Shown: in pieces, positions 7,307-15,349 of the stretch
How the letters are laid out: each line of letters opens with the position of its first letter
Position numbering within the stretch: the first letter of the stretch is position 1
Source: an uncultured Bacilli bacterium
GTDB lineage: Bacteria; Bacillota_I; Bacilli_A; RF39; UBA660
NCBI GenBank assembly: GCA_944363655.1
Contig: CALVUU010000048.1
Span: 1-35,238, forward strand
Reading direction: 5' to 3'
Length of the DNA stretch: 35,238 nt
The notes under the pieces: generated by a model
Told to the model about the DNA's origin: nothing
The model's input: only the letters and a program-made list of their open reading frames with translations
Databases searched by the model: none
Made by a program: the position numbers and the translations under genes

Positions 7307-7325
7307 TTTACTTTACGAATCGAAG
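7307..7325 (-). repeat. Right terminal inverted repeat of the IS4 transposon
   Basis: TTTACTTTACGAATCGAAG, the exact reverse complement of 2736-2754. Confidence 0.92.
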
Positions 7326-7335
7326 TTGCATTTAC
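7326..7335 (+). repeat. Target-site duplication, right copy (TTGCATTTAC)
   Basis: Identical to 2726-2735. The sequence from 7336 to about 7500 is therefore the original upstream region of the broken adhesin. It contains a near-perfect palindrome (GCTAGTTT-T-AAACTAGC, 7378-7394), a candidate operator, and no gene. Confidence 0.9.
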
Positions 7336-7510
7336 TTATTTTGTTGAATTCTATCATACTATTTAATTATTCTATTTGCTAGTTTTAAACTAGCGTTACT
7401 ATAATTAGTTTAAAAGAAATATTTCTAAAAGTCAATATATGCTATCAGGCTATACAAGCTTTTTGTAAAATATATAGTCTAAAGTTTATTTTATGTTAAA
7501 AAAAGAAGAA

Positions 7511-8728
7511 CTAATTCTTCTCTAGGTTTTCAATTGCTTTTAAAATACCAATTTTTCCATATTCATAGGTAAGTCCGCCTTGTAAATAAGCGACATATGG
7601 TGGACGTATTGGGCCATCACAAGATAGTTCAATGGATGAGCCTTGTGTAAATGAACCTGATGCCATAATTATTTTATCATCATATCCTGGCATATCAGAG
7701 GCTTGTGCTAAAGCATTAGCATCTATAGCACTTCCTTTTTGAATACCTTGCACAAATTTTATTAATTTATTAGAATCATTAAATATTATAGTTTGAACAA
7801 TATCTGCCCTTTCTTCATTCCATTTAGGGCTTACTTGATAACCTAATTCTTCAAGTAAACATGCTGCAAGCACCGCAGTCTTCAAACTACTAGCAACAAC
7901 TGATGGTGCGATATAAAGTCCTTGAAAAAAACTTTTAGTAGCCCCCAAACTTGGCCCAACTTCTTTGGCTTCTCCAGCAACGTTTAATCTTTCGCTACAT
8001 AAATGAATTAAATCACTTCTACCTACTATATAAGCGCCATTCGATGCAATTCCTCCCCCTAAATTTTTAATAAGAGAACCAACACAAATATCAGCTCCCA
8101 CTTCTATTGGTTCTTTTTTAGAAACAAATTCACAATAACAATTATCTACCATAATAATTACATCTTTATTTACTTCTCTTATTGTTTTTATTACTTTTTC
8201 TAATGCATCAATACTTATGCTCTTACGAAGAGAATAACCAATAGATCTTTGAATTTCAATTACTTTAATATCATTTTTAGCAATTCTACTCTTAATACTT
8301 TCATAATCAAAATCATTATTCTTTAAATCTATTTGTTCATACTTTATATTAAATGATTTTAAACTACTAGGATTATCATTAAAACCTATTACAGAATCTA
8401 GGGTATCATATGGTTTACCAGTAATAGATAAAAGTGTATCTTTAGGTCTTAAAAGAGCAAAAAACGCTGTACTTAAGGCATGAGTTCCTGATATAAATTG
8501 ATTACGTACTAAAGCATCTTCAGATTTAAATATATGAGCATATACTCTTTCTAAAGTATCTCTTCCTATATCACCATAACCATATCCCGTTGTACTATTA
8601 AAATGTATTTCACTTACAGATTCACTCCAAAAAGCATTAAGAACTTTTTGGCTATTAAAATAAGCTACTTCATCTATTTTTTTAAATATTGGTTCTATCT
8701 TTTCTTCAACATTTTTTAAATCAAACAC
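7511..8728 (-). CDS. Methionine gamma-lyase family PLP enzyme (YnbB-like)
   Basis: 405 residues from the GTG at 8728, preceded by GGTGG. Family members begin near MFD at this point, and earlier ATGs would lengthen the overlap with the upstream gene. It matches the 'aluminium resistance/methionine gamma-lyase-like' family: a fold-type I aminotransferase-like protein with TGYGYGD-x-GRD near the N-terminus, the PLP-binding Lys in GSLIKNLGGG, GSFTQGSSIELSCDGP and RPPY near the C-terminus. The family's true substrate is poorly established, so lyase activity is not certain. It overlaps the upstream SDR gene by 8 bases, indicating translational coupling. Confidence 0.9.
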   Translation of the reverse strand: MFDLKNVEEKIEPIFKKIDEVAYFNSQKVLNAFWSESVSEIHFNSTTGYGYGDIGRDTLERVYAHIFKSEDALVRNQFISGTHALSTAFFALLRPKDTLLSITGKPYDTLDSVIGFNDNPSSLKSFNIKYEQIDLKNNDFDYESIKSRIAKNDIKVIEIQRSIGYSLRKSISIDALEKVIKTIREVNKDVIIMVDNCYCEFVSKKEPIEVGADICVGSLIKNLGGGIASNGAYIVGRSDLIHLCSERLNVAGEAKEVGPSLGATKSFFQGLYIAPSVVASSLKTAVLAACLLEELGYQVSPKWNEERADIVQTIIFNDSNKLIKFVQGIQKGSAIDANALAQASDMPGYDDKIIMASGSFTQGSSIELSCDGPIRPPYVAYLQGGLTYEYGKIGILKAIENLEKN

Positions 8729-9449
8729 ACTTACCACCATCCACTCTAATAATTGTATCATTTATATAACTAGCAGCATCACTTGCTAAAAAGAAAACTA
8801 AAGTTGCAATTTCTTCAGGATCAGCAAATCTTTTTAAAAGAATTTTTTCTATTTCACACTTCTTAAAATCAGGATTTAAATTACTAGTCATATCGGTATT
8901 AATCCATCCTGGAGCAATTGCATTAACCCTTATATTAGGAGCCAAATACTTTGCAAAATCATGAGTTAGAGCAATAACTCCAGCTTTAGATGCATCATAA
9001 TCAATTGATTCAATATAACCAGTATCAAAGGCATTTGTACTGGTTATATTGATAATAGATCCAGTATCAAATAAATCTAGTGAATATTTAGTAACTAAAT
9101 AAGTTCCTAATAAATTTACATCTACTACACTCTTAAATTCTATAGAATCTTTACTTATTAAATCATTATCTAAAGAAATACTTGCATTATTTACTAACAC
9201 ATCTATTTTAGGATATTTAGAAATTATGTTTTGAAACATATCTTTTACTTCTTCTTCATTAGATATGTCGGCTTTAATTAACATTACATTTATAGAATAA
9301 TTACTTTCTAATTCTTGTTTTAATTTTTTAGCAAGAATATCAGAAGTATTATAATTAATTATAATATTATAATTATTTTGAGCAAATATTTTACTAATAG
9401 ATGCTCCAAGACCTCTAGATCCTCCAGTAACCAAAACTGTTTTACGCAT
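8721..9449 (-). CDS. Short-chain dehydrogenase/reductase, FabG-like
   Basis: 242 residues. The NAD(P) loop TGGSRGLG lies at 8-15, NNAS at about 88, the catalytic Ser in NITSTN (about 138) and Y-x-x-x-K as YDASK (about 150). The C-terminal half carries NAIAPGWINTDM and the terminal DGG of classical SDRs. FabG (3-oxoacyl-ACP reductase) is the nearest well-known relative, but no fatty-acid genes are nearby. Coupling to a PLP-enzyme gene argues for a different substrate. All catalytic residues are present. Confidence 0.88.
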   Translation of the reverse strand: MRKTVLVTGGSRGLGASISKIFAQNNYNIIINYNTSDILAKKLKQELESNYSINVMLIKADISNEEEVKDMFQNIISKYPKIDVLVNNASISLDNDLISKDSIEFKSVVDVNLLGTYLVTKYSLDLFDTGSIINITSTNAFDTGYIESIDYDASKAGVIALTHDFAKYLAPNIRVNAIAPGWINTDMTSNLNPDFKKCEIEKILLKRFADPEEIATLVFFLASDAASYINDTIIRVDGGKCV

Positions 9450-9495
9450 TAAAAATCACCGTCATTAATATAACATTTTTTTGAATGAAAAAAAA

Positions 9496-9513
9496 GAATA
9501 ACTTACGTTATTC
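9496..9513 (-). terminator. Terminator of the DUF4176 gene
   Basis: GAATAAC-GTAA-GTTATTC followed on the minus strand by eight Ts. It includes the stop codon. Confidence 0.85.
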
Positions 9514-10020
9514 ACTAATAATTATACCATTTTCATCAAAGCGATAATGAGGCATAATAAATTCTTCTTTTTTTACTTCTTCTTTTATTTCATCATTTGC
9601 AATTAATTCATTTACTTGCGCATCAGTTTTAGCAACTATATCATCATCTAAAGTTTCCGGTTCAATAGAATCAAATATAGAATTTGGTACATCATCGATT
9701 ATTTCAAGTAAATCAGGACTACTTTTTTCTTCTTGATAATCACTTTCTTTAGGTATATCTTCTTCATTTAAAAATTTCTTATTCATTATGTTAAAAGAAT
9801 CATCCTTATATCCTTTAAATAAACATGTAGTTATATCTTCATGATTAAAAGATATTAGATTATTTTTTAAAAGTAATCCTTCAGGATATAAGCAACCGAT
9901 ATAATCATATACTTCAATCATATCGTTATATTCTACTGAATAATATCCAATAATCATTATTTTTTTATCACTACTTTTTAAATTAACAATTGACCCAATA
10001 GGTAAATATTTTTCTTCCAT
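9508..10020 (-). CDS. DUF4176-domain protein with acidic tail
   Basis: 170 residues. Residues 1-85 match DUF4176: LPIGSIVNLK, IMIIGY, YDYIGCLYPEGL and the ITTCLFKGY end. The rest is an acidic, low-complexity region ending MPHYRFDENG. DUF4176 proteins are often encoded beside type VII secretion loci, where they are small cytosolic accessories. No ESX or LXG gene is in this window, so here it is an isolated copy. It has its own terminator and stands alone. Confidence 0.85.
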   Translation of the reverse strand: MEEKYLPIGSIVNLKSSDKKIMIIGYYSVEYNDMIEVYDYIGCLYPEGLLLKNNLISFNHEDITTCLFKGYKDDSFNIMNKKFLNEEDIPKESDYQEEKSSPDLLEIIDDVPNSIFDSIEPETLDDDIVAKTDAQVNELIANDEIKEEVKKEEFIMPHYRFDENGIIISE

Positions 10021-10118
10021 AATTTATCCCTCTTTATTCTAATCTATTTCTAAAATAATTTTAATACATTAATAGTTTAAAGTCAATTGGTTAAAACATT
10101 TATTTCTTTCTATGTTAA

Positions 10119-10192
10119 TTCTCAAAGTAATGGAAATTTTTTAAAATTAGTTTCCATTACAATGAGAATAAGTGTTTCCATTACTTTGAGAA
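10119..10192. repeat. Three 18-bp repeats, consensus TTTCCATTACTTTGAGAA, upstream of the 123-aa gene
   Basis: Copy A at 10119-10136 is inverted and is the exact reverse complement of copy C at 10175-10192. Copy B at 10151-10168 is direct and differs at two bases. The sequence is unrelated to the repeats at 10-118, yet both sets hold three copies and precede a paralogous gene. No matching inverted end lies after the gene. Either regulator sites or the remnant of an IS21-like end are plausible. Confidence 0.8.
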
Positions 10193-10210
10193 GTCATTTT
10201 TTTATAAAGT

Positions 10211-10239
10211 TTGACATAATTATGTTTTTAGTCTATTAT
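10211..10239 (+). promoter_or_regulatory. Sigma-A-type promoter of the 123-aa gene
   Basis: TTGACA 10211-10216, a 17-base spacer, TATTAT 10234-10239, then a strong GGGGGGA ribosome site 6 bases before the ATG at 10266. The layout mirrors that of the paralogue at 205. Confidence 0.85.
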
Positions 10240-10265
10240 ATATAGCATTTGACGGGGGGATACTA

Positions 10266-10637
10266 ATGAATAGTAAAGATTTTTATTTAAAAGTACGATA
10301 TTTATGGAAAGATTGTATAGCCCATGGACCTAGGCCTTGGGAAAATAAGGATAATATTATTGGGGAAGCATTAATGGTCGATTATCCATTTGATAGAAAT
10401 AAATTAATATTACATATAAGAGAAATTTATGAACTCATTTTAATGGTTCATAAAGCATCTACTTATGAAGATATGAAATATCTTGATAATGGTGAAAAAT
10501 GGAGTGAAATACGCCAACCAGTTAGTATGCTTATGGCTTTAGATAATGCTTTAAAATTAGTAGATTTTACTAAAAGCCGTACTGATTGGGATGAAAAAGA
10601 TAAAAAAAATCCAGAAATTTCATTTAATTTAAATTAA
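10266..10637 (+). CDS. Orphan small cytosolic protein, short paralogue
   Basis: 123 residues, soluble, family not recognised. It aligns with residues about 45-163 of the protein at 205-696. Near-identical blocks are GPRPWENKD, IIGEALMVDYPFD, LDNGEKWSE-x-RQPVS and NPEI near the end. The 40-residue N-terminal extension of the longer copy is missing. High conservation in an AT-rich genome, separate strong promoters and strand opposite to the flanking genes suggest each copy moved or duplicated as a cassette. I assign no activity. Confidence 0.87.
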   Translation: MNSKDFYLKVRYLWKDCIAHGPRPWENKDNIIGEALMVDYPFDRNKLILHIREIYELILMVHKASTYEDMKYLDNGEKWSEIRQPVSMLMALDNALKLVDFTKSRTDWDEKDKKNPEISFNLN

Positions 10638-10643
10638 ACTCAA

Positions 10644-10688
10644 AATAGGCTAAAACTCATTATATGATGAGTTTTAGCCTATTTTTTT
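10644..10688. terminator. Strong terminator between convergent genes
   Basis: A perfect 16-bp stem (AATAGGCTAAAACTCA 10644-10659, TGAGTTTTAGCCTATT 10668-10683) with an 8-base loop, then seven Ts. It serves the 123-aa gene and perhaps also the adhesin arriving from the right. Confidence 0.9.
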
Positions 10689-10706
10689 ATTTTATCATGT
10701 TATTAG

Positions 10707-13463
10707 TCAAGATAAACGATATGGATTTTCTTGTGTTCCAAGCCCTGAAACATAAACTACGTTTGAATTTAAATAAAATACTGGCTTAGATTCCGCAGTG
10801 TAAAAAGAACCATATAAATTACTGAATCCTCTAATTAGGCTCCATGCAAATTGCTGATTACCTGTATACCTTGTAATTACCCAAGTTCTAAAACTCGTAT
10901 ATAGCCAATTAACAGAAGTAGTACTTTGAAATTCACTTAATTTCAAATTCCAATTTTTAGGGTCAGAAGCATATCCATAATCACTTACATACATTAAGCC
11001 TATTTTCATTGTTTCTTGATATCCATTTTGATTTAATCCTACTTCATCATTATAAATAGTTTGGGGAATACCATCACCTTCAGATATTCCTCCAACACGC
11101 CATGTAGCATTAGAAATTTTTGATTGCCACGTTGAACTAAGTGTATTATAAAAATCAACATTTAATGTAGTATATATGTCTGGCTTAACATTAGCACTCC
11201 ATTCATTAATATTTGTTGTATCCCAAGCATAACTTCCATAGCTTACATTTTTAATCAATTTAAGTTGATTATTAAAAACTCCAATAATTCTGTATAAATT
11301 ATTTGATGGGCAAGGAGTAACATCCGAACCAAAACAAACAAAATTATTCGGATTTGCTCCACTAAAGCGATAGCTATTATCTCCTGCTTCAAGCGAACCA
11401 TATGTTCCTTGACCATCATGTAAGTATATTCCTTCCGAACCATCTCCATTTGCAGAATGATAATTCTTTATACAACTTGCCAAATTTGCTCCACTTGAAC
11501 AAGTATCTGCCAATGTTGGATTTTCAGTCGTTGCACTTACTGTTTTTTGTGTAGAAGAACGTCCAGCTGTATCTGTTACATATACTTTGAAGTTATATGT
11601 AGTTTCTGCGCTTAACCCTGTAAATGTATAACTACTACTGGTACTATTTACCCATGTAGTACCATTATTACTTGAATAATAATATCTACTTATATTATTA
11701 CTTCCTCCACTTGCACTTACATTTATAGTTATACTATCACTTGTTATATTACTTGCTGTTACATTACTTACACTAGGATTTACATATGTTGTTGCTTGTG
11801 TCCTTGTTGCAACAGTTGAAGTTCTTCCATTACTATCTGTTACATATACTCTTAAATAATATGTTGCTCCTGGAGTTAATCCACTAAAGGTATGAGTGTT
11901 ACTACTTGTTGTTGTATAATTACTTCCATTATCTCTTGAATAATGACAACTTACTATACTTCCATCTCCAGGTGTAGCATTTACACTTACTGTGATACTA
12001 TTTGTTGTTGCTGATGAACTTATATTTATCGTTGGTAATCTATATGTATCTGTTCTTACTTGTAATGTATATACATTTGATTCTCTATTATCACTATCAA
12101 TGGCTTTGACATTGATAGTATAATTTGTATTTTCTGATAAATTACTAAATATATTACTTGTTTGATACGCTCCATTATTAATTGAATATTCATAATGGTC
12201 TATTGTATTTGTTCCATTTGTTCCACTTGGAGTTAATGTTATACTATTCCATGTTGTACTTGCATTTACACTTGTTACTACTGGTAATATATATACTTCT
12301 GTTGTTATAGCCTCATAATATTCTGTTGATTCATATCCTTCACTATCTACTACTTTTATTCTTATATCATATTCCGTTGTATCTGTTAAATTTGTAAATG
12401 TATAGGTATTATTACTTGATTCTATCCAATCATTTTCATTTATCTTATACATGTATTTAGTTACATTATTACTTCCACCACTTGCATTTACATTTACTGT
12501 GATACTATTTAATGTAACACTATGTGTTACATTATCTATTGTTGGATTTACATATTCATTTGTTGTTACATTTGTTTCATAAACATTTGATTTTATATTA
12601 TTGGTATCTACTACATAACTATATACTTTATATTCAGTATTTGATTTTAAATTGGTAAATTCATAATTAGCTTCATTACTTTCTATAAATTCTACTGCAT
12701 CTATACTTCTTGTATTATTTACTTCTTCTATTCCATAATAGTATTTATCAATCCTACCACTACCTACTTTTACATCAGGTGTTACTCTTATACTATTATA
12801 TGTTGTTGTTGATTCTATATTATTTATTTCTGCTAGTTCATAACTACTCATTTTATCTTGCGTTATATATAGTTTTCCTGTTAATGTTTTATTAGTATTT
12901 GCTTGTTGATCGGTATCTAAGTTTACTAGTGTTACTTCAATATTCCAATCTTGTATTGTTTCTTTTGTATTTGTTGCACTTATTTCATAATCAGGAACAA
13001 GTAAGAAACCTCCAGTTCTTGTAGTTATATCAAAACCGTCTTCATAATGGACTAAACCTGTGATATTTTCTACTTTGTTTCCATTTGGATCTGTTACATT
13101 AAGTAATATCTCCGGAGTTCCATTATCTGATGTATAAACAAAATCATTATCTTCTATTATTAAATATATATTATATGTAGCATCCACATTACTTGTTGTA
13201 TCACCTGCTCTAAGTAAAGCTGTACCCGTTGTACTATCTGATAAATTACCCATATTCTCACCAAAATTATCTTGGTTAGCTTGGATATATATTGAATCAC
13301 CAAAATTAAATGATAATAGATCTGTTGACCCTGTTATAACACTCGTATCAATAGTTCCACTACGATCACCTTGCATAAAGAAGTATGCATAGGTTGCCCC
13401 AATGACCATACTTAAAAATGTAATTGTTGCTATAATTAATAATATTTTATTCTTTTTATTCAT
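10707..13463 (-). CDS. Large secreted adhesin-like protein with FN3-like repeats and lectin-like C-terminus
   Basis: 918 residues. Residues about 5-28 are a SipW-type signal or anchor (ending GATYAYF). Residues about 30-215 are the beta-rich domain shared with the broken adhesin at 783-2695 and with 29786-30424 (NLSDSTTGTALL, VTDPNGN, GFDIT, VTLVNLD). Five FN3-like repeats of about 85-90 residues follow to about 650; each has NSI-x-V or similar near its start, then a Y-x-x-x-N and TTY motif. Residues about 660-918 are the C-terminal domain: LYRIIGVF, IGLMYVSDYGYA, KPVFYL and a final PYRLS. Start ATG at 13463 follows GGTGG. Likely a cell-surface binding protein; ligand unknown. It is divergent from an XRE regulator. 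Confidence 0.9.
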   Translation of the reverse strand: MNKKNKILLIIATITFLSMVIGATYAYFFMQGDRSGTIDTSVITGSTDLLSFNFGDSIYIQANQDNFGENMGNLSDSTTGTALLRAGDTTSNVDATYNIYLIIEDNDFVYTSDNGTPEILLNVTDPNGNKVENITGLVHYEDGFDITTRTGGFLLVPDYEISATNTKETIQDWNIEVTLVNLDTDQQANTNKTLTGKLYITQDKMSSYELAEINNIESTTTYNSIRVTPDVKVGSGRIDKYYYGIEEVNNTRSIDAVEFIESNEANYEFTNLKSNTEYKVYSYVVDTNNIKSNVYETNVTTNEYVNPTIDNVTHSVTLNSITVNVNASGGSNNVTKYMYKINENDWIESSNNTYTFTNLTDTTEYDIRIKVVDSEGYESTEYYEAITTEVYILPVVTSVNASTTWNSITLTPSGTNGTNTIDHYEYSINNGAYQTSNIFSNLSENTNYTINVKAIDSDNRESNVYTLQVRTDTYRLPTINISSSATTNSITVSVNATPGDGSIVSCHYSRDNGSNYTTTSSNTHTFSGLTPGATYYLRVYVTDSNGRTSTVATRTQATTYVNPSVSNVTASNITSDSITINVSASGGSNNISRYYYSSNNGTTWVNSTSSSYTFTGLSAETTYNFKVYVTDTAGRSSTQKTVSATTENPTLADTCSSGANLASCIKNYHSANGDGSEGIYLHDGQGTYGSLEAGDNSYRFSGANPNNFVCFGSDVTPCPSNNLYRIIGVFNNQLKLIKNVSYGSYAWDTTNINEWSANVKPDIYTTLNVDFYNTLSSTWQSKISNATWRVGGISEGDGIPQTIYNDEVGLNQNGYQETMKIGLMYVSDYGYASDPKNWNLKLSEFQSTTSVNWLYTSFRTWVITRYTGNQQFAWSLIRGFSNLYGSFYTAESKPVFYLNSNVVYVSGLGTQENPYRLS

Positions 13464-13477
13464 ATTTCATCCACCGT

Positions 13478-13545
13478 TTACAACATATCTATTGTTATAC
13501 AAATAATACAACACATGTGTTCACAAGTCAACACTTATGTTGTAA
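13478..13545. promoter_or_regulatory. Operator-like region and promoter between adhesin and XRE gene
   Basis: Adhesin promoter on the minus strand: TTGACT (13531-13526), 17 bases, TATTAT (13508-13503). Its spacer contains the perfect 12-bp palindrome AACACATGTGTT (13510-13521). Outside lies a second inverted pair, TTACAACATA (13478-13487) and TATGTTGTAA (13536-13545). A dimeric regulator bound to the central palindrome would block the promoter. The divergent XRE protein is the obvious candidate. Confidence 0.75.
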
Positions 13546-13573
13546 CAAATGATATAAAGTTAATGGTGATAAT

Positions 13574-13804
13574 ATGTATTATACAGAAAGATTACAGTGG
13601 GTAAGAGATTGTAAAAATATAACACAAAAAGAACTTGCGGATTATTTAGGTATTAAACAACAACAATATGCAAGATATAAAAAAGGTGTAAATATAATGC
13701 CTATAACTTATTTACCTAAAATATGTAAGTATTTAGATGTATCTGCGGATTATATTATTGGTTTAAGTGATGAAATGAAACCAATTAAAGAAAAACAAGA
13801 CTAA
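13574..13804 (+). CDS. Small XRE-family regulator, divergent from the adhesin
   Basis: 76 residues, essentially one helix-turn-helix: RLQWVRDCKNITQKELADYL, then KQQQYARYKKG, ending VSADYIIGLSDE. GGTGAT precedes the ATG. No effector domain is visible. Genes of this size beside a divergent target usually encode local repressors. The palindromic region at 13478-13545 lies between the two genes, so I infer control of adhesin expression and autoregulation. Confidence 0.9.
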   Translation: MYYTERLQWVRDCKNITQKELADYLGIKQQQYARYKKGVNIMPITYLPKICKYLDVSADYIIGLSDEMKPIKEKQD

Positions 13805-13834
13805 AGAGCTTTTATTTCTCTTTTAGTCTTGTTT
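13793..13834. terminator. Bidirectional terminator between XRE gene and ftsW
   Basis: AAACAAGACTAAA (13793-13805) pairs perfectly with TTTAGTCTTGTTT (13822-13834). The stem overlaps both stop codons of the convergent genes, which overlap by 4 bases. T-rich sequence lies on both sides. Confidence 0.85.
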
Positions 13835-14958
13835 ATTTTATTTTCAATATTTACCCTTTGTACGATAAATAACATAATTATAGCATTTACTGTAAAAGAA
13901 CCACCATAACTTAATAAAGGTAATGGTACACCAGTTAAAGGAATTAAAGCAAGAATTCCTAATAAATTAATTAAAATATGTAAAGTTAAAAACCAAAATG
14001 TACCATAAGCTAGAACACTACAACGTAAATTTTCTGATTCTTTAGCTATTTTTAATATTCTAAATAACATGATACCATAACAAGTAATTAAAAATATACC
14101 AAATAATAAACCTAGTTCTTCAACAATGATTGGAAATATAAAGTCAGTATGACTTTCTGGTAGATATAAATATTTTTGGGTTGAATTACCAAGACCTACT
14201 CCAAATAAACCCCCATTATTAATAGCAATAAAACCATTACATACTTGATATCCAGTTACTTCTGTATATCTTGAACAGGGATTTCTAAAGTTAAGACGAT
14301 CCATTTGCATACTATTTAGTAAATCACTACCGGAATATAAAATAACTATAACAGCAATAACTAAACCTATTGCTAAAACTTTAATTATTCTAATCATGTT
14401 GTTTTGTACCATAGGAACACTAATAAAAGTTAAAAAGACAATACCAGCAATTATGGCAGCACTACCTAAGTCGGGTTGCATAGCAACTAGTCCTGCCACA
14501 ATTGCTCCGAAGGCTAATGGAACTAAATAAGCATAGATATTTTTAACTTTTTTATAATGCAGTTTATTATAATATATAGCAGAAAAAACAATTAATACGG
14601 ATTTAGCAAATTCACTAGGTTGTAAACTAAAAAAACCTAAATCATACCAACTTACAGCATTATTAGTCATTTTACCATTAATAAATAAAAAAGCTAAAGA
14701 TAATATAATAGCAATCAACGCCGGCCAGACTAGAAATTGGTAAGTTCTAGTAGGTAGTTTAATAATAATAGTAAGACCTACTATTAAAGATACTCCAACA
14801 AATATAGCTTGTCTTATAAAAAAATGGTATGGAGCATAGCCATATCTAACTACACTAGATACGCTAGATGCACTATAAATCATTACTAAACCAACGATAA
14901 TAAAAAAAATAGTTAATATAAAAAGAGGTATATCCATCTTTGAAAATAACTTACGCAT
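13801..14958 (-). CDS. ftsW: Peptidoglycan glycosyltransferase FtsW
   Basis: 385 residues, a SEDS-family polytopic membrane protein with about ten helices. It polymerises lipid II into septal peptidoglycan with a partner class B PBP. Hallmarks: LQPSEFAKS, MQPDLGSA (catalytic Asp region), YLPESHTDFIFPIIVEELG, and GVPLPLLSYGGS near the end. The outer loop before AINNGGLFGVGLG is slightly longer than usual, with two Cys (NPCSRYTEVTGYQVCN). RodA and SpoVE are close relatives. FtsW is favoured by the ESHTDFIF block, but sequence alone does not exclude them. It is monocistronic and not in the murG-murB-divIB cluster. Confidence 0.9.
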   Translation of the reverse strand: MRKLFSKMDIPLFILTIFFIIVGLVMIYSASSVSSVVRYGYAPYHFFIRQAIFVGVSLIVGLTIIIKLPTRTYQFLVWPALIAIILSLAFLFINGKMTNNAVSWYDLGFFSLQPSEFAKSVLIVFSAIYYNKLHYKKVKNIYAYLVPLAFGAIVAGLVAMQPDLGSAAIIAGIVFLTFISVPMVQNNMIRIIKVLAIGLVIAVIVILYSGSDLLNSMQMDRLNFRNPCSRYTEVTGYQVCNGFIAINNGGLFGVGLGNSTQKYLYLPESHTDFIFPIIVEELGLLFGIFLITCYGIMLFRILKIAKESENLRCSVLAYGTFWFLTLHILINLLGILALIPLTGVPLPLLSYGGSFTVNAIIMLFIVQRVNIENKINKTKREIKAL

Positions 14959-15085
14959 AAATATTCTCCTAAAATAATTTTAACACAATATCTAGAAATT
15001 TCATTATTTTTTTAATTTTTTAGGTAATTTTAATGTCAAAAAATGACCATGTATAATAAATTATAATAGATAAGGAGGTATATAT

Positions 15086-15277
15086 ATGTATTATTATGGA
15101 AATAACGGATACTATGGTGGAGGTTATGGCGGATATGGATATCAAAATCCATGCTGTGGCTCTTATGCTGGTTATACTAGTGGCTATGGTATCGGTGCTG
15201 CTATTTGGATTGTATTATTTATTTTACTAGTTATCATTTTAGGGGCTGGATGGTCTTGGAATAATAACAACAATTAA
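15086..15277 (+). CDS. YjcZ-like Gly/Tyr-rich membrane micropeptide
   Basis: 63 residues. Residues 1-35 are Gly- and Tyr-rich (YYGGGYGGYGY) with one CC pair. Residues 37-56 are one membrane helix (AAIWIVLFILLVIILGAGW). A short Asn tail follows. This matches the YjcZ/SscA group, some of which are spore-assembly micropeptides in Bacillus. AAGGAGG precedes the ATG, and TATAAT copies lie at 15052 and 15062 without a clear -35 box. The leader also holds GTCAAAAAATGAC (15035-15047), similar to the palindrome at 3218-3229. Confidence 0.85.
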   Translation: MYYYGNNGYYGGGYGGYGYQNPCCGSYAGYTSGYGIGAAIWIVLFILLVIILGAGWSWNNNNN

Positions 15278-15285
15278 TAAACTTT

Positions 15286-15307
15286 AGGAGCGCAGCTCCT
15301 TTTTTTG
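15286..15307 (+). terminator. Terminator of the YjcZ-like gene
   Basis: AGGAGC-GCA-GCTCCT followed by seven Ts. Confidence 0.9.
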
Positions 15308-15349
15308 CATTTTTTCTCGTTTTTTGATACAATATCTGCGGTGATGCAA

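Larger units (their letters stand above)
2736..7325. mobile_element. IS4-family transposon carrying cargo genes
   Basis: The element is 4590 bp, bounded by 19-bp perfect inverted repeats (CTTCGATTCGTAAAGTAAA at 2736-2754 and its reverse complement at 7307-7325) and flanked by the 10-bp duplication TTGCATTTAC. It contains one IS4-type transposase (3300-4697). It also holds about 3 kb of other genes: an XRE regulator, three tandem zinc-ribbon genes, a second XRE, a two-helix membrane protein and a third XRE. A plain IS4 element is 1.4-1.8 kb, so this is a cargo-bearing or 'transporter' IS. Perfect ends, an intact duplication and an intact transposase suggest recent insertion. It sits 40 bases upstream of the adhesin start. 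Confidence 0.9.

Noticed and set aside
10707..10960. Second DGR variable region at the end of the 918-aa adhesin
   Set aside because: Codons are AT-rich with normal adenine content, so there is no sign of adenine-targeted mutagenesis.
11255..12895. Short frames within the 918-aa adhesin
   Set aside because: Out-of-frame shadows; the main frame matches FN3-like and C-terminal domains continuously.
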